Source: Scalindua sp964584595
GTDB taxonomy: Bacteria; Planctomycetota; Brocadiia; Brocadiales; Scalinduaceae
Direction of reading: 5' to 3'
DNA length: 64,000 bases
Assembly (NCBI GenBank): GCA_964584595.1
Contig: CAZPAM010000002.1
Coordinates: 62,001-126,000 of the forward strand
The notes beneath the pieces are model-generated. The model saw nothing but the letters and a program-made list of their open reading frames with translations, was not told where the DNA came from and searched no databases. Positions 45,590-54,159 of the stretch are shown piece by piece (position 1 is the stretch's first letter; each line of letters opens with the position of its first letter). The position numbers and the translations under genes were made by a program.

Positions 45590-46849
45590 ATGTATATATT
45601 TGTTGAAGTAATCGCCGTAATAATCATTCTGGAATTGCTTATAATGTTTATTGTAAAGAACCTGAGAAAACAATTTCAGTGGCTTATTACAGCGAAAGAT
45701 GAACGGCCTAAGTTGGACCCGGAGGGATTAAAGAAATTCATAAAACACGGCTATGATCCTGAATTAGGATGGGTCAGGAAACCTGATACCGAACACCCGG
45801 AGAAGGGCAGGCACGGAGAAACAAGCTACCATATTGATGGGGTCGGATCCAGATGCAATCCCGGGCACGAACATCTTGATCCAAAGATATCATGTTTTGG
45901 TGATTCATTTACCTTCTGTAGACAGGTAAACGATAATGAAACCTGGCCATGGCATCTTTCTGAGATTGCCGGAGTAGGTGTCTTAAACTTTGCAGTTGGC
46001 AACTACGGCATAGACCAGGGATACCTTCGCATGGAGAGAGAAACAGAGAAGATCAAAACTGATATAGTAATCCTGGGCGTTGTACCGTCAACCATAGTAA
46101 GAATACTATGCGTCTGGAAACATTATAATGAATTCGGAAATACATTTGGTTTTAAACCGAGATTCGATATAAAAGACGGAAAATTTATTTTAATTAAGAA
46201 CATTATAGATGCGGAAAGCAAGTTTAATGAATATGAAAAATATCTGGATGAAATCCAGGACAAGGATTATTTTTATCTGACAAAGTTCCGGGATGAGATG
46301 GTCAGGTTTCCTTACCTTTTCCATACCCTAAGAAAACCTTTCCGAAACCTGCCGTTGATAGGAGCCTTACTCTTTTCCAAACTGTACGCTAAAGATAGCC
46401 CCATGGGTGAACGGATAAAGGATTACTGCCTTATGAAAATTATGAATATTAATAAAATCTTACGTTACAAATTATTTCAAGAGGAATACGCACAGGATAT
46501 ATTTATGGGAATAATAGAAAAATTTGTAAATCTTGCAGAAAGAAAAAATTTCAAACCAGTATTCCTGTTTACACCCCAAAAAGATGACATTTTATTTATC
46601 AAGCAGAAAAGGAATTATTACAACCCTTTTATCGAAAAGATAAAGGAAAAAGTATTTACCATTGATATAACTGAACATATATTGTCAGCCAAAAATCTTG
46701 ATCGATTGTATTCTGATGACAATGTTTATGGTGGACATTACAGTAAAGATGGTAATAAGCTGGTAGCAGATCTTATACACAAAGCCTTAAAAGAAAATCA
46801 GTATCTAAAACAGAGGATAGAAGAAAGGCCAAATCTGAATAAAATATAG
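45590..46849 (+). CDS. Membrane-anchored SGNH/GDSL-hydrolase-like protein
   Basis: A 419-residue protein. Residues about 2-22 are a membrane anchor. CFGDSFTFCRQV provides the nucleophilic Ser of block I, AVGNYGIDQGYLR the Gly/Asn region, and GGHYSKDGNKLVADL the C-terminal histidine. Such proteins add or remove acyl groups on extracellular glycans. It lies two bases after the kinase stop, so it belongs to the phosphoramidate operon. It could be a glycan-modifying transferase; the role is not established. Confidence 0.68.
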   Translation: MYIFVEVIAVIIILELLIMFIVKNLRKQFQWLITAKDERPKLDPEGLKKFIKHGYDPELGWVRKPDTEHPEKGRHGETSYHIDGVGSRCNPGHEHLDPKISCFGDSFTFCRQVNDNETWPWHLSEIAGVGVLNFAVGNYGIDQGYLRMERETEKIKTDIVILGVVPSTIVRILCVWKHYNEFGNTFGFKPRFDIKDGKFILIKNIIDAESKFNEYEKYLDEIQDKDYFYLTKFRDEMVRFPYLFHTLRKPFRNLPLIGALLFSKLYAKDSPMGERIKDYCLMKIMNINKILRYKLFQEEYAQDIFMGIIEKFVNLAERKNFKPVFLFTPQKDDILFIKQKRNYYNPFIEKIKEKVFTIDITEHILSAKNLDRLYSDDNVYGGHYSKDGNKLVADLIHKALKENQYLKQRIEERPNLNKI

Positions 46850-46861
46850 AAAGCAATTATC

Positions 46862-49264
46862 ATGAAAAAAAATATGTCAAAAGCCGATATTCTGACAGAA
46901 CTTAAGCCTAAATTGAAAAAATCTTATATTGAAGATATTTATGTTTTTACAGTAGAGGATTGGGAGGGAAAGAGGGAAGACGTACTAGAGCTTCTTTCCG
47001 GTACATTCCCACCTCAGCCGGTTGTTGTCAGGAGTTCTTCTCATAATGAGGATACCGATAAATATTCTCAGGCAGGATGCTTCCACACTGAAATCGGTAT
47101 CAGCTCTAATGACCCTGGAGAACTTTCCAGAGCCATAGAGAAGGTTATAGGTTCGTACAGTGACAAAGATATAATATCTGCAAACGACCAGGTTATAGTT
47201 CAGACCCAGACACAATCAGTAGATATAAGCGGGGTTGTATTCACAAGAACGCTTGGAACGAATTCCCCCTATTATGTCATTAATTACGATGATGTTTCCG
47301 GTCAGACAGATACTGTAACAGGTGGGATTTCCAGCTCCATGGTGTGTATCTTTCGTAATACAACAGTTTCTTCAGATAGTAAATGGAGTAGGCTATTGGA
47401 AGCTGTTAAAGAGATTGAAGAACACTTTCCTGACATTCCACTTGATATCGAATTTGCCCAGACTACAGAAGGCAGGATCTCAATATTTCAGACCAGGCCT
47501 CTTTCAGCAAATATGGATCTGAAAAAACACAGCGAGAAACAGGTCAAGGCCCTTATAGAAAGCATGAAGACGAAGTTCTCAAGGGTTTCAAGACCAATCC
47601 CACACCTTGGAGGCAAAAGAACTATATTTGGAGATATGCCAGACTGGAATCCGGCAGAGATGATAGGAAACAGGCCTAACACCCTTGATTATTCACTATA
47701 CAGCTTTCTTATTACCGACTCTGTCTGGCATGAGGCCAGGTCATCTCTGGGATACAGAGATGTTTATCCGGGGGAGTTGATGATCTCCTTCGGAAAACGT
47801 CCATACATAGATGCAAGGGTCAGCTTCAACTCATTTGTACCAGAAGATGTTTCCGAAGAATTATGTGAAAAGTTAGTCAATTACTATCTGGATGAACTTG
47901 AGAAACACCCGGAGAAACAGGATAAGGTTGAGTTTGAAATTGTCTGGTCATGTTTCAATTTCTCACTTGCTAATCAATTATCGGGTTTAACAAAGAGTAG
48001 TTTTACAAATGACGAAATAAGCGATCTGAAATCCTCACTGCTAAAATTCACAAATACGATACTGGAAGATGCTGACTGCCTCTTTAAAAAAGACGTAGAC
48101 CTCGTTTCGTATCTGACAGTACGGAAGAAAAAGATTCTATCTCACAGAGACCCCGATGATCTTTCACCCTGGACTCTGTTCAATATCGCCTACAATCTTC
48201 TCCAGAATTGTAAGAAATTCGGCATACTACCTTTTTCCAGGCTTGCCAGAATGGCATTTATCGGCAAGAGCATCCTGATAAGCCTTAAAGATGAAAAGGT
48301 GATATCAAATACTACATATCACAATTTTCTAAATTCAATTCAGACAGTAGCTTCTCTTTTCAGTGAAGATCTGAGAAAGTTTCAAACAGGAGAGAAGACC
48401 AGGGAAGAGTTCTTTGATTCTTATGGGCACTTGAGACCGGGAACCTATGATATCACTGCTCTGAGATATTGCGACATGGATGAGAATATCTTTAGACAAA
48501 ACAATTCTGTACAGAATAGCTCCGGTACCCATGAGAAGGAGTGTAATATTTCACCTGAAGAAAAGATTGCCATTGATGAACTCATGCTCAAGGACAGGTT
48601 ATCAGGAAACAGTAAATCCTTACTGGATTTTATTGCAAGAGCAATTGAATATAGAGAGGTTGCAAAGCTTGAGTTTACACGCACACTTAGCGAAGCCCTG
48701 GAATTTATCTCTCTGGCAGGAGAAAAACTGGGTTTCTCCAGAGAGGATCTCAGCCAGATTGATCTAACCACCTTAATGAAATTCCGTAATCCTGAATATT
48801 CGGATGTTGAACACTCAAAAGATGTCATAAAGCAGTCACTCGAAAGGCATAGAAAAGAGAGGAATTGGTCCGATTTTATCGTACTTCCTCCTGTGATAAT
48901 AGATGAAAAAGATTTTGAGATTATATCGTTTTACAAGGCAAGGCCAAATTTTATCACAGAAAATATGGTCCGGGGACCAGTCCTTGAGTACGACAAGGAT
49001 AAATTCTATAAAATAGAAGATATGAGTTCATTTATCATATTTTTAGAGAATGCAGACCCTGGATATGACTGGATCTTTGCACGGAATCCTCTGGGAATAG
49101 TAACAAAATATGGTGGAGTTGCCTCACATATGGCCATTAGATGTGCAGAGTTTGGAATTTCTGCGGCTATAGGATGTGGAGCAGCTATTTATAATAATCT
49201 GGTCAAATCGAATCTTGTTGTTATTGATGGATCAAAACAAACATTAGAACATCTGGAAGGGTAG
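46862..49264 (+). CDS. PEP-synthase-like kinase, candidate L-glutamine kinase (Cj1418 type)
   Basis: An 800-residue protein. The N-terminal ATP-grasp domain (PEP/pyruvate-binding type) has PVVVRSSSHNEDT around Arg57, VIVQTQTQ, GVVFTR and DIEFAQT. A middle domain of about 450 residues is not PEP-synthase-like. The C-terminal swivelling domain has KYGGVASHMAIRCAEFG, with the phosphohistidine at His756. It lacks the PEP-binding TIM barrel of true PEP synthases. This layout is that of C. jejuni Cj1418, which makes gamma-phosphoryl L-glutamine from ATP. Immediate neighbours encode the next two pathway steps, which strengthens the assignment. Confidence 0.8.
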   Translation: MKKNMSKADILTELKPKLKKSYIEDIYVFTVEDWEGKREDVLELLSGTFPPQPVVVRSSSHNEDTDKYSQAGCFHTEIGISSNDPGELSRAIEKVIGSYSDKDIISANDQVIVQTQTQSVDISGVVFTRTLGTNSPYYVINYDDVSGQTDTVTGGISSSMVCIFRNTTVSSDSKWSRLLEAVKEIEEHFPDIPLDIEFAQTTEGRISIFQTRPLSANMDLKKHSEKQVKALIESMKTKFSRVSRPIPHLGGKRTIFGDMPDWNPAEMIGNRPNTLDYSLYSFLITDSVWHEARSSLGYRDVYPGELMISFGKRPYIDARVSFNSFVPEDVSEELCEKLVNYYLDELEKHPEKQDKVEFEIVWSCFNFSLANQLSGLTKSSFTNDEISDLKSSLLKFTNTILEDADCLFKKDVDLVSYLTVRKKKILSHRDPDDLSPWTLFNIAYNLLQNCKKFGILPFSRLARMAFIGKSILISLKDEKVISNTTYHNFLNSIQTVASLFSEDLRKFQTGEKTREEFFDSYGHLRPGTYDITALRYCDMDENIFRQNNSVQNSSGTHEKECNISPEEKIAIDELMLKDRLSGNSKSLLDFIARAIEYREVAKLEFTRTLSEALEFISLAGEKLGFSREDLSQIDLTTLMKFRNPEYSDVEHSKDVIKQSLERHRKERNWSDFIVLPPVIIDEKDFEIISFYKARPNFITENMVRGPVLEYDKDKFYKIEDMSSFIIFLENADPGYDWIFARNPLGIVTKYGGVASHMAIRCAEFGISAAIGCGAAIYNNLVKSNLVVIDGSKQTLEHLEG

Positions 49265-49266
49265 AA

Positions 49267-49926
49267 ATGCTGTTTGCCATCTCCTGCAATATAAATAGGT
49301 TTCATAATAGTCCTGGAGACTTTTTATACAACGACTATATACAGTTTTTTGAGGAAAAAGGTATAAATATCCTGCCGGTTTCAAATGCATATAGAAATAT
49401 CGAGTTTTATTTTAACCAGTTTAAGGTTGAAGGACTTATCCTCTCAGGTGGGAATGACCTGGGAAGCGAACCGGACAGAGATGCACAGGAGAAGAGGCTG
49501 TTAAACACAGCGACAAAACTCAGGCTCCCGGTTTTTGGTATCTGTAGAGGGATGCAGTTTATAAATCATTATTTCGGAGGAAGTCTTCCTGTAGACATGG
49601 TCACCGTTGATAAAGAAACCGGTGACCATGTCGCAACAAACCATGAGATAAAGATTATAGATTCAAAATGGATAGATTTGATTGGTAAGGATAAAATAAA
49701 TACAAATTCTTTTCACAGGCAGGGTTTAATTATGGATCAAATTTCTAAAGAACTAGAAGTATTAACCATCTCTGAAGGAGATGGAATAGTTGAAGCTTTG
49801 TGTCATAAGGAATATCCTATTGTCGGCATTCAGTGGCATCCGGAAAGGAAAAGTCCGGATAACCATATAAATGATATAATACTGAAATCATTAAAAAATA
49901 AGACGTGCTACTGGAGCACAAGATGA
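49267..49926 (+). CDS. Class I glutamine amidotransferase-fold hydrolase, candidate gamma-glutamyl-CDP-amidate hydrolase (Cj1417 type)
   Basis: A 219-residue GATase1 protein. Cys93 in FGICRGMQFINHYFGG is the nucleophile, and His191/Glu193 in GIQWHPERKSPDN complete the triad. The family includes PuuD-like gamma-glutamyl hydrolases. In C. jejuni the Cj1417 member cleaves gamma-glutamyl-CDP-amidate to glutamate and cytidine diphosphoramidate. It begins two bases after the glutamine-kinase-like gene and overlaps the cytidylyltransferase gene, which supports that role. Confidence 0.8.
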   Translation: MLFAISCNINRFHNSPGDFLYNDYIQFFEEKGINILPVSNAYRNIEFYFNQFKVEGLILSGGNDLGSEPDRDAQEKRLLNTATKLRLPVFGICRGMQFINHYFGGSLPVDMVTVDKETGDHVATNHEIKIIDSKWIDLIGKDKINTNSFHRQGLIMDQISKELEVLTISEGDGIVEALCHKEYPIVGIQWHPERKSPDNHINDIILKSLKNKTCYWSTR

Positions 49927-50711
49927 AAGCTATAATCCTGGCTGCCGGAATGGGTACGCGCATGGGTGACCTTACAAAGGACAAACCTAAATGCACATTA
50001 AAATTCCTGGGAAGCACCCTGATTGAAAGGCAGATAAAAACGATAAAAGAAGCTGGCATAGATGATATTATAATTGTCACTGGATATATGCCACACATGA
50101 TAGAGAGTCCAGGATGTATAAAGGTTGAAAACAGGGACTATGACAAGACCAATATGGTAGAATCACTATTCTGTACCAGGGATCACTGGAACGATGAGAT
50201 TATTGTCTCTTATGGAGACATCATATATGAAATTGGAATACTGAAACAGTTGATGGACTCGAACAATGCAATAAATGTGATCGTTGATCTGAATGGAGCC
50301 TCATATTTTAAAGACCGATTTGGTAATAATTTTCTTTCAGAGACAGAATCACTGATTATGGATGATGAGGGATGCATCGTAGATATAGGTGAACCTTGTC
50401 CGGACATTTCCAAAGTCCAGGGACAGTATATCGGTCTGATGAAATTTTCTTTAAAAGGATTGGAAATAATATCGAGAGTTTATGATAGGGATAAGAAGGA
50501 TTTTTGGGATAGACCATGGTTAAGATCTAAAAACTTTCAGAATGGTTATATGACGGACATGCTGCAGAGAGTAATTGACCTTGGTGATAGAGTGAAAGCT
50601 GTTTGCGTTACAGGCGGATGGTTGGAATTTGATAGCTTCAAGGATTACCACAAATATTTATCCTGGTATGAACAAAATCAGCTTGAAAAATTTTATTCTC
50701 TCGACAAATAA
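49923..50711 (+). CDS. Nucleotidyltransferase, candidate CTP:phosphoglutamine cytidylyltransferase (Cj1416 type)
   Basis: A 262-residue sugar-phosphate-type nucleotidyltransferase. It has KAIILAAGMGTRMGDLTKDKPK, with the GxGTR loop and the catalytic Lys, then VSYGDIIYE with the metal-binding Asp. It resembles LicC-like cytidylyltransferases. The start is the ATG at 49923, overlapping the previous stop, with GGAG six bases upstream; a GTG at 49905 is less likely. It would form gamma-glutamyl-CDP from CTP and phosphoglutamine. Phosphocholine or another alcohol phosphate is the alternative substrate. Confidence 0.8.
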   Translation: MKAIILAAGMGTRMGDLTKDKPKCTLKFLGSTLIERQIKTIKEAGIDDIIIVTGYMPHMIESPGCIKVENRDYDKTNMVESLFCTRDHWNDEIIVSYGDIIYEIGILKQLMDSNNAINVIVDLNGASYFKDRFGNNFLSETESLIMDDEGCIVDIGEPCPDISKVQGQYIGLMKFSLKGLEIISRVYDRDKKDFWDRPWLRSKNFQNGYMTDMLQRVIDLGDRVKAVCVTGGWLEFDSFKDYHKYLSWYEQNQLEKFYSLDK

Positions 50712-50733
50712 GATAGTCCGACTGGAAGATTAT

Positions 50734-51561
50734 ATGGAATCAATTAAAGAGTTAAAAAAAACATGCCAGGAGATAAGACGCGAAACAGATGATTGGTACA
50801 TGTGGAATGTTCTGAGGAAAATATCTATACGTGTTACATGGTTATTACTGCACACCCCGATAACTGCCAACGGAGTAACGTTTTTATTTATTCTTAACGG
50901 CATACTAATATGCATAGTCTTCCTGTTCGGCACAAAGCTGGCTTTTTTTGCCGGATCTCTCATGCTGCAGTTTTGGTATGTCCTGGATATGGTAGACGGA
51001 GAGATCGCACGATACAGGAAACAATCTGTTGCTACCGGGAGATTCTTTGATTATATGGCCCACTACATAGTCCATCCGTTCTTCTTTTTTGCAATAGGGT
51101 TCGGTCTTTCCCGTAAATATGAAGATCCCAATATCTTTCTTTATTCAATCCTTGCGGGATATTCGGTACATCTGGTAGATGCGCTCTTAGATGTTTCTTA
51201 CAGTGTCCTTTACAGAAGGATCAAGAGTAAGTTACTGGACCCTGAAAAGGAAATCGTCTTCAAACGATTAGACAGTGATAGCCCCGGTAACGGCAGAAAC
51301 AAGAATAACTCTCTGCCAAAGCGGGTATTCAGTTTCATGCACAAGGTTTCTACATTTCCACCGATAATACATATTATGCTATGTCTTTCGATCGTTAATC
51401 TGTTTGTAAAGTCTGAATTATTCTTTTACTGGGTCTATTTCTATGCGTTTACCGCTACAGTAGTCTGGATCGCCAGGGTATCCGCAGTTATAATGAAGAA
51501 GAAGATAGATATAGAATACACGCAAATGGATAATATATTGAGTTCATGGAGAAAAAAGTAA
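50734..51561 (+). CDS. CDP-alcohol phosphotransferase family protein with altered catalytic motif
   Basis: A 275-residue membrane enzyme with about six helices. The family motif D-x2-DG-x2-AR-x8-G-x3-D-x3-D is present as D85, D88, G89, A92, R93, G102 and D106, but the final Asp, the proposed general base, is His110. The start at 50734 was chosen because GGAAG lies just upstream; an open frame from 50629 overlaps the previous gene. Family enzymes move a phospho group from a CDP-linked donor to an alcohol with release of CMP. With a CDP-amidate pathway upstream it could be the phosphoramidate transferase. Confidence 0.78.
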   Translation: MESIKELKKTCQEIRRETDDWYMWNVLRKISIRVTWLLLHTPITANGVTFLFILNGILICIVFLFGTKLAFFAGSLMLQFWYVLDMVDGEIARYRKQSVATGRFFDYMAHYIVHPFFFFAIGFGLSRKYEDPNIFLYSILAGYSVHLVDALLDVSYSVLYRRIKSKLLDPEKEIVFKRLDSDSPGNGRNKNNSLPKRVFSFMHKVSTFPPIIHIMLCLSIVNLFVKSELFFYWVYFYAFTATVVWIARVSAVIMKKKIDIEYTQMDNILSSWRKK

Positions 51562-51780
51562 GGTCATATTATCTGTATAGGCGGCGCAAGGGATAATAAA
51601 AAGATTTCCGGTTTGCAAGAAATGCGGAGCTATCTGGTAAAACACGGCATTAATGCCGATAAGGTCTTACATGATACACTTTCTTACGATACTAGGACAA
51701 ATTGGTATGAAGCACTAAAGAACTCTAGATCCTCCGGAAAAGGAGCATTCTTATTTCATAAGATTACCTGGCAACTCTGA
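51562..51780 (+). pseudogene. DUF218 (SanA/YdcF-type) gene remnant
   Basis: Directly after the stop of the phosphotransferase gene the frame continues open for 72 codons with no start. It reads IICIGGARDN, then MRSYLVKHGINADKVL and DTLSYDTRTNWYEAL, the conserved C-terminal core of DUF218 proteins involved in envelope functions. The N-terminal third is missing and the end is truncated at the hairpin that starts the clpP repeat. It is convergent with clpP. Confidence 0.75.
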
Positions 51781-51795
51781 TCAAAGATCAGAGTT
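51773..51795. terminator. Perfect hairpin between the phosphoramidate block and clpP
   Basis: A 10-base perfect inverted repeat with a three-base loop (AACTCTGATC-AAA-GATCAGAGTT), extendable to about 13 pairs with one wobble. It sits just after the clpP stop. No T-run follows on either strand, so an intrinsic terminator role is uncertain. It could instead stabilise a 3' end or be a recombination site. Confidence 0.5.
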
Positions 51796-51842
51796 ACCCT
51801 AATCTTTATCTTTCTTTTTGTCCTCTAACGACTCAATAACTT
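51777..51842. repeat. Right direct repeat: end of intact clpP
   Basis: This is the partner of 43865-43930: 63 of 66 bases identical, same orientation, 7,912 bases apart. It includes half of the hairpin and the last 14 codons of clpP. Confidence 0.88.
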
Positions 51843-52476
51843 CGTCAACTATTCCATAATCTTTGGCCTCTTGTGCAGACATGTAGAAATCCCTGTCAAA
51901 GTCTTTTTCTATTTTCTCCATTGGCTGATCGCTGTGTTTTACCAGTATTTCATTAAGACTTTTCTTCATAAACATTATCTCTTCTGCCTGTATGCTTATA
52001 TCAGTCGCCGTTCCAGTAGTACCACCCCATGGCTGATGCAACATTATCCTTGTATGTGGCAGGCTGAACCTCTTACCCTTTGTCCCTGCGGCCATTAGCA
52101 CCGCACCCATACTATAAGCAGAGCCGATACAGAAAGTAGCAACATCACAATGCACAAACTGCATTGTATCATATATCGCAAGGCCTGCCGTGATCGAACC
52201 TCCGGGAGAGTTTATATAAACATTGATGTCCTGATTCTTATTGTCATTCTGCAGAAATAACATCTGAGCAATTACAATGTTTGAAACATTGTCGTCTATC
52301 GGGCTCCCAATAAAGATGATCCGATCTTTAAGCAGCCTTGAAAAGATATCATAATGCCTTTCCCCATACCCTGTTTTTTCCACAACGGATGGCACGTATA
52401 TATTTCCATAGCTTCCGGTAGATATAGAATCAAACTCATTGCGTGTACCGCGGTTCATATTAGCATCATTAGTCAC
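51799..52476 (-). CDS. clpP: ATP-dependent Clp protease proteolytic subunit
   Basis: A 225-residue serine peptidase. The catalytic triad is Ser122 in GSAYSMGA, His147 in RIMLHQP and Asp196 near DFDRDFYMSA. The N-terminal 25 residues are longer than mature ClpP, as expected for a propeptide. It forms the tetradecameric chamber used by ClpX/ClpA. It follows tig by 37 bases, the usual tig-clpP order; clpX is not next. The acidic-basic tail EDKKKDKD is the part duplicated at 43.9 kb. Confidence 0.96.
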   Translation of the reverse strand: MTNDANMNRGTRNEFDSISTGSYGNIYVPSVVEKTGYGERHYDIFSRLLKDRIIFIGSPIDDNVSNIVIAQMLFLQNDNKNQDINVYINSPGGSITAGLAIYDTMQFVHCDVATFCIGSAYSMGAVLMAAGTKGKRFSLPHTRIMLHQPWGGTTGTATDISIQAEEIMFMKKSLNEILVKHSDQPMEKIEKDFDRDFYMSAQEAKDYGIVDEVIESLEDKKKDKD

Positions 52477-52513
52477 TTGTTCCTCCTTACTGAATATTTT
52501 ATTATTCTGTTTT

Positions 52514-53824
52514 TCATTTAACTTTTTTCTTAACCTCTTCTTTAACCTCTTCTATAGTTGCTTCCTTTATCAAAAGATTTAGCGTTTTGTGTTCCTTCAA
52601 CTGATGCCTCAAGTTTGACATACCATTTATCTTCTCAAGCTGTTTTTTCATGGCGGCAGGCTCGATGCCATACATTCCTGCCATTCCGTTTATCCTTTGA
52701 TTAACATCATTCTCTGTTACAAATATTTTTTCCTTTTCTGCTATACGATCAATAACCATTGACATCTTAAAATCCTTGACAACAGATTCTTCTGAAGCAT
52801 TTTTCAAATCATCTATATTCTTTTCTACCTCTTCCATTGGAGTACCTTTGTTTATAAGTTCCATCTGGTATCTGTGAAGTCTTTCGCTTGATTGATGAGC
52901 AATCATATCTTCGGGCAGATCAAAATCCGCCATCTCTATAAGTTTGCTGTAAACCTGCTCATGCATTTCGCTTTCCACCTGATTCTTCTTCTCCACCTCC
53001 AGCCTCTTTGACAGAAACTCCCTTAATTCACCAAGTGTATCGTAACCAACCTGTTTTGCCAATTCATCATTTATATCAGGACTGGCAGGTCTTTTAATTT
53101 CCTTTATAGATATTTCCATCCTGGCAGACTTATTCCTGTGTTGTTCTACAGAAAAGTTGTCTCCCAGTTCGACATCCATATTAAGCTTGTCTCCGGATTT
53201 CGCGCCTACAAGATTAGTCTTCAGATCAGGCACGTTAATATTAGCTACGCTGGAGCCAGAAACCATAACTTCCAATTCTTCGTCATTCCAGATTATCTCA
53301 TCATTAATACCGACCTCACAATCACATATAATATAATCTCCGTCTTTAACTTTACCTTTTTTCACAACGGCAAGTTGGGTTTTCTGACTGCTTACAGCTT
53401 TCAATGCATTCTCTATATCTTCATCAGTAATTGACACAGGTTTCCTATTTAGTTTCATCCCTTTGTAGTCTCCCAACTCAAATGTTGGTAAGACCTCTAA
53501 TGTAATCTCGAATTTTAACGGTTTGCCCAACTCAAGGTCAATGTCTCCAACGTCCGGGTCACCGATAGGTGATAATTTGTTCCCTTCCAATGCTTGCTGG
53601 TATGACTCACTGACAACTGCCCGCTTGACATCATCTATAATTCTGTCACTAAACTTCTTCTCAAGAAGCTTCCTGGGAGCTTTACCTTTTCTGAAACCTG
53701 GCAACTTGGCCATCCTGGATACTTCGTTTAATTGCTTTTGCCACTCATCTTCTATTCTTTCCTTTGGTATCTCAATCTTAAGTGATTTCTTACATGGCCC
53801 TACTTCTTCTATCTCTATATTCAT
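52514..53824 (-). CDS. tig: Trigger factor
   Basis: A 436-residue ribosome-associated chaperone with prolyl isomerase activity. The N-terminal ribosome-binding domain has the signature LPGFRKGKAPRK, the middle FKBP-like domain begins about residue 150 (VKDGDYIICDCEV), and the long helical C-terminal domain ends in a lysine-rich tail. Length and domain order are normal. It is the first gene of the tig-clpP pair. Confidence 0.95.
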   Translation of the reverse strand: MNIEIEEVGPCKKSLKIEIPKERIEDEWQKQLNEVSRMAKLPGFRKGKAPRKLLEKKFSDRIIDDVKRAVVSESYQQALEGNKLSPIGDPDVGDIDLELGKPLKFEITLEVLPTFELGDYKGMKLNRKPVSITDEDIENALKAVSSQKTQLAVVKKGKVKDGDYIICDCEVGINDEIIWNDEELEVMVSGSSVANINVPDLKTNLVGAKSGDKLNMDVELGDNFSVEQHRNKSARMEISIKEIKRPASPDINDELAKQVGYDTLGELREFLSKRLEVEKKNQVESEMHEQVYSKLIEMADFDLPEDMIAHQSSERLHRYQMELINKGTPMEEVEKNIDDLKNASEESVVKDFKMSMVIDRIAEKEKIFVTENDVNQRINGMAGMYGIEPAAMKKQLEKINGMSNLRHQLKEHKTLNLLIKEATIEEVKEEVKKKVK

Positions 53825-53868
53825 TGCTTTATTTAAACCGTTTCTATGGGTTTCCTTTTAGTCTTCAA

Positions 53869-53897
53869 GCTATACATCATGCCTGATTTAACAGCAA
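53869..53897 (-). promoter_or_regulatory. Possible promoter for tig-clpP
   Basis: On the minus strand TTGCTG and TATAGC are spaced by 17 bases, about 45 bases before the tig ATG and downstream of tRNA-Gly. The match is moderate. Confidence 0.35.
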
Positions 53898-53908
53898 GAC
53901 CTATAAAA

Positions 53909-53983
53909 TGGAGCGGGTGATGGGATTCGAACCCACGACATTCACGTTGGCAACGTGACGCTCTACCACTGAGCTACACCCGC
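53909..53983 (-). tRNA. tRNA-Gly (GCC)
   Basis: A complete cloverleaf: acceptor GCGGGTG pairs with CACCCGC, the D arm is GCTCAGTGGTAGAGC, the anticodon stem CACGT/ACGTG holds the loop TGCCA with anticodon GCC, and the T arm is GTGGGTTCGAATCCCAT. U is the discriminator and CCA is encoded. Confidence 0.96.
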
Positions 53984-54022
53984 TTACTATAAGCTAAGCC
54001 TTCAGCAACTTTTACAAGGAGT

Positions 54023-54092
54023 CAACCCCTGCCGACGACCGAGGCTTACATTCCGTTATGGGTGCTACTCGCCGTCGGGAGACGGATCCTAT
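54023..54092. other. GC-rich potentially structured segment between two tRNA genes
   Basis: In AT-rich surroundings this segment is strikingly GC-rich. It has a local hairpin CCGTC-GGGA-GACGG (54072-54085) and a second pairing option, CCGACG (54032-54037) with CGTCGG (54073-54078). It has no open frame and was not recognised as a known RNA. A processed spacer or a small RNA are possible. Confidence 0.3.
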
Positions 54093-54159
54093 CAAAAAGA
54101 TTAAATTACCAAACATTTAATTATAATTAACCGATAAGGATTTACAATAGATTTTTATT

